Source of the DNA: Flavobacterium undicola
GTDB taxonomy: Bacteria > Bacteroidota > Bacteroidia > Flavobacteriales > Flavobacteriaceae
Reading direction: 5' to 3'
Assembly: GCF_009909155.2 (NCBI RefSeq)
Contig: NZ_JAAAPM020000005.1
Location: forward strand, 106,519 to 170,518
DNA length: 64,000 nucleotides
Shown here: piece after piece, positions 1 through 8,471 of the stretch
Position numbering within the stretch: position 1 is the first letter of the stretch
How the letters are laid out: each line of letters begins with the position of its first letter
Program-made: the position numbers and the translations under genes
Notes under the pieces: generated by a model
Database searches by the model: none
Seen by the model: only the letters and a program-made list of their open reading frames with translations
Told to the model about the DNA's origin: nothing

Positions 1-234
1 CATGATTATTGATAATCCATCGGCTGTTAACGAATAAGAAATCGAAGGATTGTTAATCCAAAATTTAAAACAACTGATGTTTTCACCTGCATTATAAATA
101 TTCAATAAAGCAATTGAAGTTCCTAAGGCGAATAAGCTGAATAATAATGCCACTTTTGAAGCTAGCTTATCACCGGCAAAATAAGTAGCAAATGAGCCAA
201 CAAGAAGTATAATTAATAGTACTGATACGTTCAT
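1..234 (-). CDS. nuoM: NADH-quinone oxidoreductase subunit M, N-terminal part
   Basis: Proton-pumping antiporter-like membrane subunit of respiratory complex I. Only the first 78 codons are present; the gene runs off the low-coordinate edge. The start is the ATG at 234, 9 bases after the stop of nuoL. The visible protein begins MNVSVLLIILLVGS, continues with a hydrophobic helix (ALLFSLFALG) and reaches NNPSISYSLTADGLS, which resembles the region of NuoM homologues that precedes the first conserved antiporter helices. Gene order after nuoL matches the usual A-to-N order. The call rests on position plus this N-terminus. Confidence 0.88.
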   Translation of the reverse strand, partial: MNVSVLLIILLVGSFATYFAGDKLASKVALLFSLFALGTSIALLNIYNAGENISCFKFWINNPSISYSLTADGLSIIM

Positions 235-243
235 GATATAAAA

Positions 244-2127
244 TTATTGAGCTAAAAATAAATAAGTTACTATGCTGCAAAGTCCTAGAACAAATACAAA
301 CAAGTAAAAACCAATACTTCCTGTTTGTAATTTCTTCCCTTGGTAACTTAATTCGTTGGTTACTTTTCCTAATCCAAAAACTGCAGCTGATAAAGCAGTT
401 TCTACATAATCTCTAAAGAATCTAGACAAGCCGTTTACTGAATTTACGAAGATAGCATCATAGATTTCATCTACATAATATTTGTTGTAAAGCACTTTTG
501 CAAAACCTGTAATTTCGGCATCTTCGGCTGGAACCTGATTTTGTTTGATGTATTTTACAAAGGCAATTGTAATTCCGATTAATCCACCAAGTACGGCAAC
601 AGCCATTAAAGTGTATTCTGTTGTGCCAAAATGATGTGCTTCGTGAACTTCTTTCGAAAATAAAGGTGCTAAATAACCACTCAACCAGCTATTCGTTGGT
701 AAACTAATTAAACCACCAATAGTTGCCAAAATAGCCAAAACAATAAGTGGAAAAGTAATTAATGCCGGGCTTTCGTGTAAATGATTTTTTTGGTGTTCTG
801 TTCCTCTGAATTCCTTAAAGAAAGTCAAGTATAACAAACGGAACATATAAAAAGCAGTCATTAATGAAGCTAGCGAAGCAATAACCCAAAGCGCTATGTT
901 GTTATGAAAAGCAGTCATTAAGATTTCATCTTTCGAGAAAAATCCTGAAAATGGAGGGATTCCTGAAATAGCTAATGATGAAAGTAAGAAAGTAATAAAA
1001 GTGATTCCCATTACTTTTTTCAATCCACCCATTTTGCGCATATCTTGTTCTCCGTGTAAAGCATGAATTACCGATCCTGAACCTAAGAACAAACAAGCTT
1101 TAAAGAAAGCATGTGTGATTACGTGAAAAACGGCAATTTCATAAGCTCCAAAACCTAAAGCCAAGAACATTAACCCTAATTGGGAAACCGTAGAATAAGC
1201 CAATACTTTTTTGATATCGGTTTGAACTAAAGCAATGGTTGCGGCAACTAATGAAGTTACAGCTCCTACAATAGCAATGATATTTTGTACTTCCGGAGCT
1301 AAATCGAATACAAAATTCAATCTTGTAACCATGAAAATACCAGCAGTAACCATCGTAGCGGCGTGGATTAAAGCCGAAACAGGCGTAGGTCCAGCCATCG
1401 CATCAGGCAACCAGGTGTACAATGGAATTTGTGCCGATTTACCACAAGCTCCAATAAATAAAGCAAAAGCAGCAACTGAAAGCATTGTGATGTCTAAATT
1501 ACTAGAAGTAGCAATAGCTGTTTTTAAAGTAGTATAATCTAAAGTAGAGAATAAAGAACCGATGATGAAAATACCAATCAACAATCCTAAATCTCCAATT
1601 CTGTTCATGATGAAAGCTTTCTTAGCCGCATCATTGTATTCTTGATTTTTATGCCAAAATCCGATAAGCAGGTAAGAACAAAGTCCAACGCCTTCCCATC
1701 CGATGAATAGTACTAATAAGTTGCTTGCGATAACTAATGCAATCATGAAGAAGATAAACAAATTCAAGTAAGCAAAGAACTTGTGCATATTCTCATCATC
1801 ATGCATGTAGCTGATAGAGTAGAGGTGGATCAAAGAACCAATTCCTGTTACAAAAAGCAACCACAAAATTGATAATTGGTCTAACAAGAAACCAAAATTC
1901 ACACGGAAATTGCTAATTTGAATCCAATTGAATAATTCAATTTGGATAGCTTCTTTGGTTTCGTTAATTTGCAGTAAAAAAACAAGAGTAGCTACAAAAG
2001 ATACTACAACGGTTAATGTTCCAATAATTCCTGAAGCCGATTTTCCAATCTTTTTCCCAAAGAAAATATTAAATAAAAATCCTAAAAAAGGAGCTAATAA
2101 TAAGAGTAAAGCTAAATTCGTATTCAT
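244..2127 (-). CDS. nuoL: NADH-quinone oxidoreductase subunit L
   Basis: Largest proton-translocating membrane subunit of complex I, 627 aa, inner membrane. The sequence is almost wholly transmembrane helices and carries the antiporter-family signature around residues 135-270: LFIGWEGVGLCSYLLIGFW, then KSAQIPLYTWLPDAMAGPTP and ALIHAATMVTAG, with the conserved Glu, Lys and His residues of the channel. The C-terminal part has the long lateral helix region and a final membrane helix. Length agrees with the family. It sits 6 bases after nuoK in the nuo operon. Confidence 0.97.
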   Translation of the reverse strand: MNTNLALLLLLAPFLGFLFNIFFGKKIGKSASGIIGTLTVVVSFVATLVFLLQINETKEAIQIELFNWIQISNFRVNFGFLLDQLSILWLLFVTGIGSLIHLYSISYMHDDENMHKFFAYLNLFIFFMIALVIASNLLVLFIGWEGVGLCSYLLIGFWHKNQEYNDAAKKAFIMNRIGDLGLLIGIFIIGSLFSTLDYTTLKTAIATSSNLDITMLSVAAFALFIGACGKSAQIPLYTWLPDAMAGPTPVSALIHAATMVTAGIFMVTRLNFVFDLAPEVQNIIAIVGAVTSLVAATIALVQTDIKKVLAYSTVSQLGLMFLALGFGAYEIAVFHVITHAFFKACLFLGSGSVIHALHGEQDMRKMGGLKKVMGITFITFLLSSLAISGIPPFSGFFSKDEILMTAFHNNIALWVIASLASLMTAFYMFRLLYLTFFKEFRGTEHQKNHLHESPALITFPLIVLAILATIGGLISLPTNSWLSGYLAPLFSKEVHEAHHFGTTEYTLMAVAVLGGLIGITIAFVKYIKQNQVPAEDAEITGFAKVLYNKYYVDEIYDAIFVNSVNGLSRFFRDYVETALSAAVFGLGKVTNELSYQGKKLQTGSIGFYLFVFVLGLCSIVTYLFLAQ

Positions 2128-2133
2128 TATCGT

Positions 2134-2454
2134 TTATCCTTTTAAGTTTTTTAAATTATTAATATCAATCGAACCTAAATTTCTATAAATCGATACCAAA
2201 ATTGCTAAACCTACTGCAACTTCGGCAGCAGCTACAGCCATAGAGAAAAATACAAATACCTGCCCTTGTGCATCCTGATGATAGGTTGAAAATGCTACGA
2301 ATAAAAGGTTTACCGCATTCAACATAATTTCTATCGACATAAATACGATGATAGCATTTCGTCTGTATAAAACTCCAAATACTCCAATACAAAAAAGTAT
2401 TACAGAAAGGAAGATATAGTTCTCGATGCCTATTTCATTTAAAATATTTGTCAT
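2134..2454 (-). CDS. nuoK: NADH-quinone oxidoreductase subunit K
   Basis: Small three-helix membrane subunit of complex I (106 aa). A longer open frame begins at 2499, but those extra residues (KKKKRRNK) lie inside nuoJ; the ATG at 2454 (MTNILNEIG) gives the normal NuoK length and starts one base after the nuoJ stop. The helix with [19 protein letters not shown] contains the conserved buried glutamate, and [18 protein letters not shown] carries the second one. Tightly coupled between nuoJ and nuoL. Confidence 0.95.
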   Translation of the reverse strand: MTNILNEIGIENYIFLSVILFCIGVFGVLYRRNAIIVFMSIEIMLNAVNLLFVAFSTYHQDAQGQVFVFFSMAVAAAEVAVGLAILVSIYRNLGSIDINNLKNLKG

Positions 2455-2455
2455 T

Positions 2456-2995
2456 TTATTTCTCCGTTTTTTCTTTTTTAGACAATAATACAACTCCAAT
2501 CATCGCAGTTAAAAGCAAGATAGAAGCAAATTCAAAAGGAACCATGTATTCGTTTAGCAAAACACGTCCTAAAACTTTAATCGATTGATAATCCTCACCA
2601 GTTGCAATGTATTCTCCGGCTATCGGTTTTGAATTGATAAATACTAAAATCAAAACAATACAGATTAAACAAAAGGAAACTATAGCTCCTAATCGGGTTA
2701 TACGAGGTTTGTGGACTTCATTTTGCTTATTCAAATTCATCAACATGATGGTGAAAAGGAACAAAATCATAATCGCACCCGAGTACACTATAACGTGAAC
2801 AATAGCTAAAAACTGAGAGTTCAATAACAGGTAATGGCCGGCTATAGAGAAAAAGCTAATAACCAGGTAAAGCGCACTATGAATAGGATTTCTACTAAAG
2901 ATGGCTAAGAAAGCGGTGATTACCGTGATAAACGCTAAGAAACAAAATATAATTTGTACAGTAGATGCGTGTGCAAAATCAGGAATATGTATCAT
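2456..2995 (-). CDS. nuoJ: NADH-quinone oxidoreductase subunit J
   Basis: Membrane subunit of complex I, 179 aa with five predicted helices. The conserved stretch [19 protein letters not shown] (about residues 66-84) is the helix 3 signature of NuoJ/ND6. The gene abuts nuoI (stop at 2996) with no gap and precedes nuoK, as in most nuo operons. Weakly conserved C-terminal half, as expected for the family. Confidence 0.95.
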   Translation of the reverse strand: MIHIPDFAHASTVQIIFCFLAFITVITAFLAIFSRNPIHSALYLVISFFSIAGHYLLLNSQFLAIVHVIVYSGAIMILFLFTIMLMNLNKQNEVHKPRITRLGAIVSFCLICIVLILVFINSKPIAGEYIATGEDYQSIKVLGRVLLNEYMVPFEFASILLLTAMIGVVLLSKKEKTEK

Positions 2996-3541
2996 TTAGT
3001 TAGCCTTTTTAAGTTCAGTATTCTTGATAGCCATTTCTAAAGGCATCAATAATTTATCTTTTCCAAAAATAAAATCTTCTCTTTCATAACTGGAAGGAAC
3101 CAATACTTTTGAAGTGGTCAAATAAATCGCGTCTTTTGGACAGGCCTCTTCGCACAATCCACAAAAAATACAACGCAACATATTAATCTCATATATTTCG
3201 GCATATTTCTCCTCGCGATACAAATGTTTTTCGTTGGGTTTACGCTCGGCAGCTTTCATGGTGATGGCTTCTGCAGGACAAGACAAAGCGCATAAACCGC
3301 AAGCAGTACAGTTCTCTCTTCCTTGTTCGTCACGTTTCAACATGTGTTGTCCGCGATACACAGGACTCATCGCACGAACTTGCTCAGGATACTGAATGGT
3401 AACCTTTCTTGAAAACAAGTGTTTAATGGTAATGAATAATCCTTTTACAATCGCAACAAGATACAATCGCTCTAAAAAAGTCATCTCTTTATTAGAGACT
3501 TGTACTTTTCTTCCCGATAAGGATATGGTTTCTATTGACAT
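2996..3541 (-). CDS. nuoI: NADH-quinone oxidoreductase subunit I (2 x 4Fe-4S)
   Basis: Ferredoxin-like subunit of complex I, 181 aa, passing electrons towards the quinone site. Two 4Fe-4S binding motifs are visible: CTACGLCALSCP near residue 79 and CIFCGLCEEACP near residue 124. The N-terminus has the amphipathic membrane-associated segment typical of NuoI. Upstream on this strand the operon is interrupted before nuoH by about 790 bases holding a repeat and a broken ORF6N gene, so expression probably depends on read-through from nuoH. Confidence 0.96.
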   Translation of the reverse strand: MSIETISLSGRKVQVSNKEMTFLERLYLVAIVKGLFITIKHLFSRKVTIQYPEQVRAMSPVYRGQHMLKRDEQGRENCTACGLCALSCPAEAITMKAAERKPNEKHLYREEKYAEIYEINMLRCIFCGLCEEACPKDAIYLTTSKVLVPSSYEREDFIFGKDKLLMPLEMAIKNTELKKAN

Positions 3542-3561
3542 CTTTATTTTATTTTTTATTT

Positions 3562-3644
3562 GAAGCTAATCCTGCTTTCCGTTTCAATCTTTTAAGTTTT
3601 TAAAGAAAAAACTTAAAAGGATTTCCACTGCTATCAGGGCTAGG
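3562..3644. repeat. Modular palindromic repeat, copy A
   Basis: Left end tgaagctaatcctgctttcc and right end ctgctatcagggctag enclose a hairpin (cttttaagtttt ... aaaacttaaaag). The same left and right ends, with a quite different centre, recur at 32552-32652 and, in reverse orientation, at 41561-41692; the inner borders (tttcaat...ttt and aaaaggattt) also match 48097-48186. It is a dispersed Flavobacterium-type intergenic repeat, here placed in the nuo operon. Function unknown. Confidence 0.75.
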
Positions 3645-3663
3645 GATTTTGGTATTAATGTTG

Positions 3664-4182
3664 TTATTTTTTATAGCCTATTTTTGTTCTTTCAATTTTA
3701 TTGTCTTGTTTGTCCATTAACTCATCAAGATAAGTAAAGACTAATTCGATGTTTTTATCGTGATTAATTAATTTTTTCTTAATCATATCGACTTCCATTT
3801 TTAAATTCAAATTATCAGTCAGGAAATCTCTTAAACTTACAAAAACTTCAATGATTTTGATACTCATTTGAGTTGCTCTTTCACTTTTCAAAACATTAGA
3901 TAATTGTAAAACACCGTGTTCTGTAAAAGCATAAGGTAATCTTCTTGATCCTCCCCAACTTGAGGTCGCAATTTGCGACTTCAAGATTTCAAATTCACTC
4001 TCACTCAATTGAAACATAAAGTGATCAGGAAATTTGGCGATATTTCTTTTGACTTACTCATTAATTCTTTTAGTTTCAACATCAAAAAGTTCTGCTAAAT
4101 CTTTATCGAGCATCACTTTTTGATTTCTAATAAAATAAATTTTATTACTTATTATTTCGTTAGGAATGATTATTTGACTCAT
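3664..4182 (-). pseudogene. ORF6N domain DNA-binding protein, broken by a premature stop
   Basis: Reading from the ATG at 4182 gives MSQIIIPNEIISNKIYFIRN and LDKDLAELFDVETKRINE, the start of an ORF6N (KilA-N related) domain, then a TAA at 4056-4054 where the family normally has a Gln or Ser codon, followed in the same frame by VKRNIAKFPDHFMFQLSESE and GGSRRLPYAFTEHGVLQLSN. So one nonsense codon (for example CAA to TAA) splits an otherwise intact gene of about 172 codons. The C-terminal part is a coiled-coil-like Lys/Asp-rich tail. Reinitiation at the ATG at 4017 would give only the 117-aa remainder. ORF6N genes are phage- and mobile-element-linked DNA-binding proteins; its place inside the nuo operon indicates insertion. 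Palindromes related to one in its own coding sequence lie just upstream. Confidence 0.85.
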
Positions 4183-4215
4183 TATTAAAATTTATAGCAT
4201 AAAATATAATTTCTT

Positions 4216-4248
4216 TTCTAAGGTGTCGCATTTTGCGACACCTTAGAA
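4216..4248. repeat. 15-bp perfect inverted repeat upstream of the ORF6N gene
   Basis: Arms ttctaaggtgtcgca and tgcgacaccttagaa around a 3-base loop. The core gtcgcattttgcgac (4225-4239) differs by one base from the palindrome gtcgcaatttgcgac inside the ORF6N gene (3965-3979). It could be an operator for that protein or a hairpin belonging to the same insertion. Confidence 0.8.
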
Positions 4249-4260
4249 TTTTGTTATTAT

Positions 4261-4285
4261 AGGTGGTCACAAATTGCGACCACCT
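4261..4285. repeat. Second ORF6N-linked palindrome
   Basis: A 25-base inverted repeat, aggtggtc ... gaccacct, with one mismatched pair. Its core gtcacaaattgcgac (4265-4279) is nearly the same 15-mer as in the neighbouring palindrome and in the ORF6N coding sequence. It lies between the ORF6N gene and nuoH. Confidence 0.75.
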
Positions 4286-4332
4286 CGCTTTTAATGTTAA
4301 GATGCCAATTTGGCTCCTTAAGTTCAATAATC

Positions 4333-5385
4333 TTAAAATCCCAGAAAAACTGCTATTTCATGTCTCAAAATTACAATTCCTGTAATCATGATATTTACAA
4401 TCGATAACGGAATTAATATTCTCCATCCTAAATTCATCAATTGATCGTATCTGAATCTTGGAATGGTCCATCTTACCCACATATAGAAAAAGATGAAGAA
4501 ACATATTTTTGCAAATAAAACTCCAATTCCTATTACGTTTGCCAAATTTACACCCACGTTTTCTACCATCCAACTCATTCCCGGATAATTATAACCTCCA
4601 AAGAATAAAACCGCAATAATGGTAGAAGAGATAAACATATTAGCATATTCAGCAAATAAGTAGAATCCCATTTTCATCGAAGAATATTCGGTGTGATAGC
4701 CACCAATTAATTCACTTTCGCATTCCGCTAAGTCAAAAGGCGTTCTGTTAGTTTCTGCAAATGCACAAATCAAAAAGATTAAGAAAGAAAGCGGTTGGTA
4801 AAACACATTCCAGTGCATTCCTGATTGTTGTAAACTAATTTCTCTTAAGCTTAAAGTTCCTGTCATCATCAACAAAGCAATCATTGATAATCCCATGGCT
4901 ACTTCATAAGAAACCATTTGCGAAGCCGCACGAACCGCTCCCATCAAAGAGAATTTATTGTTAGATGCCCAACCTCCAATCATGATTCCGTAAACGCCTA
5001 CCGAAATAACTCCAAAAACATACAATAAAGCCACATCAATATCGGCAGCTTGCAGGATAATATCTCTTCCAAAAAGGTGAAAATGATCTCCCCACGGAAT
5101 TACTGCACTGGTCATTAAAGCCGTACTCATGGCTACAGCTGGGCCTACAAAGAATAAAAATCTATTGGGGGTATCAGGTTCAAATTCTTCTTTCGAAAAT
5201 AATTTTAAACCATCAGCAAGTGGTTGTAAAAGTCCCCCTTTTCCAGCTCTGTTTGGACCGATACGATCTTGTAACCAAGCTGCAACTTTTCGTTCTGCAA
5301 GTGTAGAATACATTGCCATAACCATCGTAATGGCAAAGACAACGAGAATGATAACACTTTTTTCTATAATAATTGTACTGTCCAT
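4333..5385 (-). CDS. nuoH: NADH-quinone oxidoreductase subunit H
   Basis: Membrane subunit of complex I forming the quinone chamber with NuoB and NuoD; 350 aa, about eight helices. Family signatures are visible: ERKVAAWLQDRIGPNRAG (residues 31-48) and FAETNRTPFDLAECESELIG (about 210-229), the latter carrying the acidic residues of the E-channel. Starts 3 bases after the nuoG-like stop. Length is normal for the family. Confidence 0.97.
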   Translation of the reverse strand: MDSTIIIEKSVIILVVFAITMVMAMYSTLAERKVAAWLQDRIGPNRAGKGGLLQPLADGLKLFSKEEFEPDTPNRFLFFVGPAVAMSTALMTSAVIPWGDHFHLFGRDIILQAADIDVALLYVFGVISVGVYGIMIGGWASNNKFSLMGAVRAASQMVSYEVAMGLSMIALLMMTGTLSLREISLQQSGMHWNVFYQPLSFLIFLICAFAETNRTPFDLAECESELIGGYHTEYSSMKMGFYLFAEYANMFISSTIIAVLFFGGYNYPGMSWMVENVGVNLANVIGIGVLFAKICFFIFFYMWVRWTIPRFRYDQLMNLGWRILIPLSIVNIMITGIVILRHEIAVFLGF

Positions 5386-5388
5386 TTT

Positions 5389-6438
5389 TTATAGATTACC
5401 ATTGTTAAATTCTTCTTGCTCTTCTTTATCCAACGGGATCGCTGGCATACTGATTTTTTTACGGTCTTGCTCTCTTCCTTTAAGAATTCCTTCTTCGGTA
5501 TCAATATGAACTGTATCTAATTTTTGAGTATAGTTATTTTGATTGATAACCGAATCTTTGTCAAATTTTCTTGGCCCTTCAATTACCCAGTCAGCTGGAT
5601 CTTTGTGGTCAAAACGACATTCGTTACAAATAAAATCTTCTACTTCATGGTAAACATCTTTTCTGCCTGTAACTCTTTGGATTTCGTCTCCAAACATCCA
5701 AACAGTTGTTTTTCCACAACATCCCGGAGTAGTACATTCTCTGTGTGCATTGTATGGTTTGTTGAACCAAACTCTCGATTTGAAACGGAAAGTTTTATCA
5801 GTCAATGCACCTACAGGACACACATCAATCATATTTCCAGAGAATTCATTGTCAATAGCTTTCGAAATACAAGTCGAAATATTAGCGTGATCCCCACGGT
5901 CTAAAACCCCATGAACTCTCTTGTCTGTTAATTGATCAGCAACTTGCACACAACGTTGGCATAAAATACAACGGTTCATATGTAATTGAATATTTGGACC
6001 AATATCTTCCGGTTCAAATGTTCTTTTTTCTTCTATAAAACGTGTTTTAGATTTTCCGTGTTCAAAGCTTAAATCCTGCAAATCACATTCTCCGGCCTGA
6101 TCGCAAATAGGACAATCCAGCGGGTGATTGATCAATAAAAACTCAGTAACTGATTGACGCGCTTCACGCACTCTATCTGAATTTTTACTGTTGATTTCCA
6201 TACCATCCATACATCCTGTTACACATGATGCCATTAATTTTGGCATTGGTCTAGGATCGGCATCGCTACCTTTTGCAACTTCAACTAAACAACAACGGCA
6301 TTTTCCACCGCTTCCTTTTAGTTTAGAATAATAGCACATCGCAGGCGGAACTGATTCTCCTCCTATCATACGAGCCGCTTGCAAGATGGTTGTTCCTGCT
6401 TCAACTTCAATTTCTTGACCGTCTATTGTTACTTTCAT
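5389..6438 (-). CDS. nuoG: Short NuoG-type iron-sulfur subunit of complex I
   Basis: Peripheral-arm subunit carrying the chain of iron-sulfur clusters, 349 aa. Visible in order: an N-terminal 2Fe-2S ferredoxin domain (CYYSKLKGSGGKCRCC, then CVTGC), the His-Cys 4Fe-4S motif (HPLDCPICDQAGECDLQD, about residue 104), and the 4Fe-4S pair CILCQRC and CPVGAL. The large molybdopterin-oxidoreductase-like domain of proteobacterial NuoG (about 900 aa in E. coli) is absent; the frame ends in a charged tail. A short NuoG is normal in Bacteroidota, so this is not taken as a truncation. It lies between nuoF and nuoH but is separated from nuoF by a repeat element. Confidence 0.93.
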   Translation of the reverse strand: MKVTIDGQEIEVEAGTTILQAARMIGGESVPPAMCYYSKLKGSGGKCRCCLVEVAKGSDADPRPMPKLMASCVTGCMDGMEINSKNSDRVREARQSVTEFLLINHPLDCPICDQAGECDLQDLSFEHGKSKTRFIEEKRTFEPEDIGPNIQLHMNRCILCQRCVQVADQLTDKRVHGVLDRGDHANISTCISKAIDNEFSGNMIDVCPVGALTDKTFRFKSRVWFNKPYNAHRECTTPGCCGKTTVWMFGDEIQRVTGRKDVYHEVEDFICNECRFDHKDPADWVIEGPRKFDKDSVINQNNYTQKLDTVHIDTEEGILKGREQDRKKISMPAIPLDKEEQEEFNNGNL

Positions 6439-6442
6439 CTTT

Positions 6443-6548
6443 TCCTCTCCCCAACCCTCTCCAAAGGAGAGGGAGTCATTGGGTTAATTATTAAGTTATT
6501 ACTTTCTCCAAACATTCCTCCTCGCCGAGGCGAGAGGCTAGGTGGGGA
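6443..6548. repeat. Double-hairpin GC-rich repeat between nuoF and nuoG
   Basis: Left part contains the hairpin ccctctcc-aaa-ggagaggg (6455-6473), right part ctcgcc-ga-ggcgag (6521-6534); the outer ends (ctctcccca and aggtgggga) are roughly inverted to each other. GC-rich stems in AT-rich DNA, with the nuoF stop codon lying at the edge of the element. The design, two hairpins facing each other, is like the element at 34093-34226 beside a DUF559 gene, but with different stem sequences and no gene of its own. Confidence 0.7.
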
Positions 6549-7916
6549 TTAAACTGTTTGCTTGCTTACCAAATGTCTTACTTTGTCAAAAGGCTCAGCA
6601 ACAAAATGATTTCTGTTCTTTATTCTTTCCGGGAAACGAATGTGGTATTCAAATTCTTCTCTAAAATGACGAATTGCTGCTGCCACTGGCCATGATGCTG
6701 CATCTCCAAGTGGGCAAATAGTGTTTCCTTCAATTTTACTTTGAATACTCCACAACAAATCAATATCTTCTTCGCGTCCCTGACCGTTTTCAATACGCCA
6801 CAATACTTTTTCTAACCATCCTGTTCCTTCACGGCAAGGGGTACATTGTCCACAAGATTCGTGGTGGTAAAAACGAGAGAAATTCCAAGTGTTGCGTACA
6901 ATACAAGCCGTATCATCATAAACAATAAATCCACCGGAACCTAACATAGAACCTGTTGCAAATCCGCCATCACTTAAAGATTCATAAGTCATTAAACGGT
7001 CTTCGCCATTAGCAGTTTTAAAAATTAAATCGGCTGGTAAAATTGGCACTGATGAACCTCCTGGAACTAAGGCTTTCAATGGTCTGCTAGAACTCATTCC
7101 TCCCAAATATTCGTCAGAATTCATGAATTCGTCTACACTTAATCCTAATTCGATTTCGTAAACTCCAGGGTTTTTAACGTGACCAGAAGCCGAAATTAAT
7201 TTGGTTCCTGTTGATCTTCCAACCCCAATTTTTGCATAATCATCACCTGAATTGTTTACAATCCATGGCACTGCTGCAATAGTTTCTACGTTGTTTACCA
7301 CTGTTGGGTTTGCCCAAAGTCCTGAAACAGCCGGGAAAGGTGGTTTGATACGTGGATTTCCTCTTTTGCCTTCTAACGATTCGATTAAAGCGGTTTCCTC
7401 ACCACAGATATAAGCTCCAGCTCCACAATGAACGTGTAATTCTAAATCGTAACCTGTTCCTAAAATATTTTTTCCTAACCATCCGGCAGCCTTAGCTTCG
7501 GCAATGGCTCTTTCTAAAATTTTATAAACCCACATGTATTCTCCACGAATGTAGATATAAGAACGGTTTGCACCCAATGCAAAACTGGAAGTAATCATTC
7601 CTTCAATCAATAAATGAGGAATAAATTCCATCAAATATCGGTCTTTGAATGTCCCAGGTTCTGACTCATCGGCATTGCAAACTAAATGTCTTGGTTTTCC
7701 TGATTTTTTGTCAATAAAACTCCATTTCATTCCAGCTGGGAAACCTGCTCCACCACGACCACGAAGCCCTGATTTCTTTACTTCCTCAACTACTTCGTCC
7801 GGAGTCATTGATTTCATGGCTTTTTCTACTGAAGCATAACCTCCATGTTGGCGGTATACTTCATAGGTTTTAATCCCTGGAACGTTTATTTTGTCTAATA
7901 ATATTTTTTTTGACAT
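6549..7916 (-). CDS. nuoF: NADH-quinone oxidoreductase subunit F
   Basis: NADH-oxidising flavoprotein of complex I, 455 aa. The FMN/NADH site is seen in GLRGRGGAGFPAGMKW (about residues 50-65) and in the segment with AGAYICGEETALIESLEGKR; the 4Fe-4S motif is ESCGQCTPCREGT near residue 355 with the fourth Cys in NTICPLG. Start at the ATG at 7916, one base after the nuoE stop. Normal length. Confidence 0.97.
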   Translation of the reverse strand: MSKKILLDKINVPGIKTYEVYRQHGGYASVEKAMKSMTPDEVVEEVKKSGLRGRGGAGFPAGMKWSFIDKKSGKPRHLVCNADESEPGTFKDRYLMEFIPHLLIEGMITSSFALGANRSYIYIRGEYMWVYKILERAIAEAKAAGWLGKNILGTGYDLELHVHCGAGAYICGEETALIESLEGKRGNPRIKPPFPAVSGLWANPTVVNNVETIAAVPWIVNNSGDDYAKIGVGRSTGTKLISASGHVKNPGVYEIELGLSVDEFMNSDEYLGGMSSSRPLKALVPGGSSVPILPADLIFKTANGEDRLMTYESLSDGGFATGSMLGSGGFIVYDDTACIVRNTWNFSRFYHHESCGQCTPCREGTGWLEKVLWRIENGQGREEDIDLLWSIQSKIEGNTICPLGDAASWPVAAAIRHFREEFEYHIRFPERIKNRNHFVAEPFDKVRHLVSKQTV

Positions 7917-7917
7917 C

Positions 7918-8448
7918 TTATTTATCGTGTAATATTATTTTATTATCTCGGCAATCAGCAATTAACTGATCGATTTTTTCTTTAGTCAAATGTTCTTTGT
8001 AGAAATCGCCCAATTGCAACATTGGAGCGTATCCGCAAGCGCCTAAACATTCTACGCCTCTTACTTCAAAAAGTCCGTCAGCTGTAGTTTCGCCAATGCC
8101 TACGCCTAATTTTTCGCAGGTATAATCCATTAAATCTTCGGTTCCTCTTAGGCAGCAACATGAAGTTTGGCAAAATTCGAACATGTATTTCCCAATTGGT
8201 TTTAGGTTGTACATGGTATAGAAAGTAGCTACTTCGTAAACTTCAATAGGTAATATTCCAAGAATTTCGGCAACCTTATCCATTAATTCAATGCTCATCC
8301 AGTTGTCGTGAGCGTCTTGAACTTCGTGCAAAACAGGCAATAAAGCTGATTTTTTCTTGTCTTCAGGATAATGACTAAGTAATTCATTGATGCGATTCAT
8401 CAATGTTTCTGTCATGTTTATTTCTTGTTCGTAATGTTTTCTTTCCAT
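7918..8448 (-). CDS. nuoE: NADH-quinone oxidoreductase subunit E (2Fe-2S)
   Basis: Thioredoxin-like 2Fe-2S subunit of the NADH module. Cluster ligands are visible as CQTSCCC and CLGACGYAP in the C-terminal half. The open frame runs back to 8583 inside nuoD; the ATG at 8448 (MERKHYEQEINMTE, 176 aa) starts 23 bases after the nuoD stop and gives a normal length. The ATG at 8415 (MTETLMNRINELL) is the alternative. Confidence 0.94.
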   Translation of the reverse strand: MERKHYEQEINMTETLMNRINELLSHYPEDKKKSALLPVLHEVQDAHDNWMSIELMDKVAEILGILPIEVYEVATFYTMYNLKPIGKYMFEFCQTSCCCLRGTEDLMDYTCEKLGVGIGETTADGLFEVRGVECLGACGYAPMLQLGDFYKEHLTKEKIDQLIADCRDNKIILHDK

Positions 8449-8471
8449 TTTTTCTTCTAAATCTGAAATCT

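Noticed and set aside
5389..6438. NuoG lacking its large C-terminal domain taken as a truncation
   Set aside because: The short form is usual for Bacteroidota complex I, and the gene ends cleanly before nuoH.
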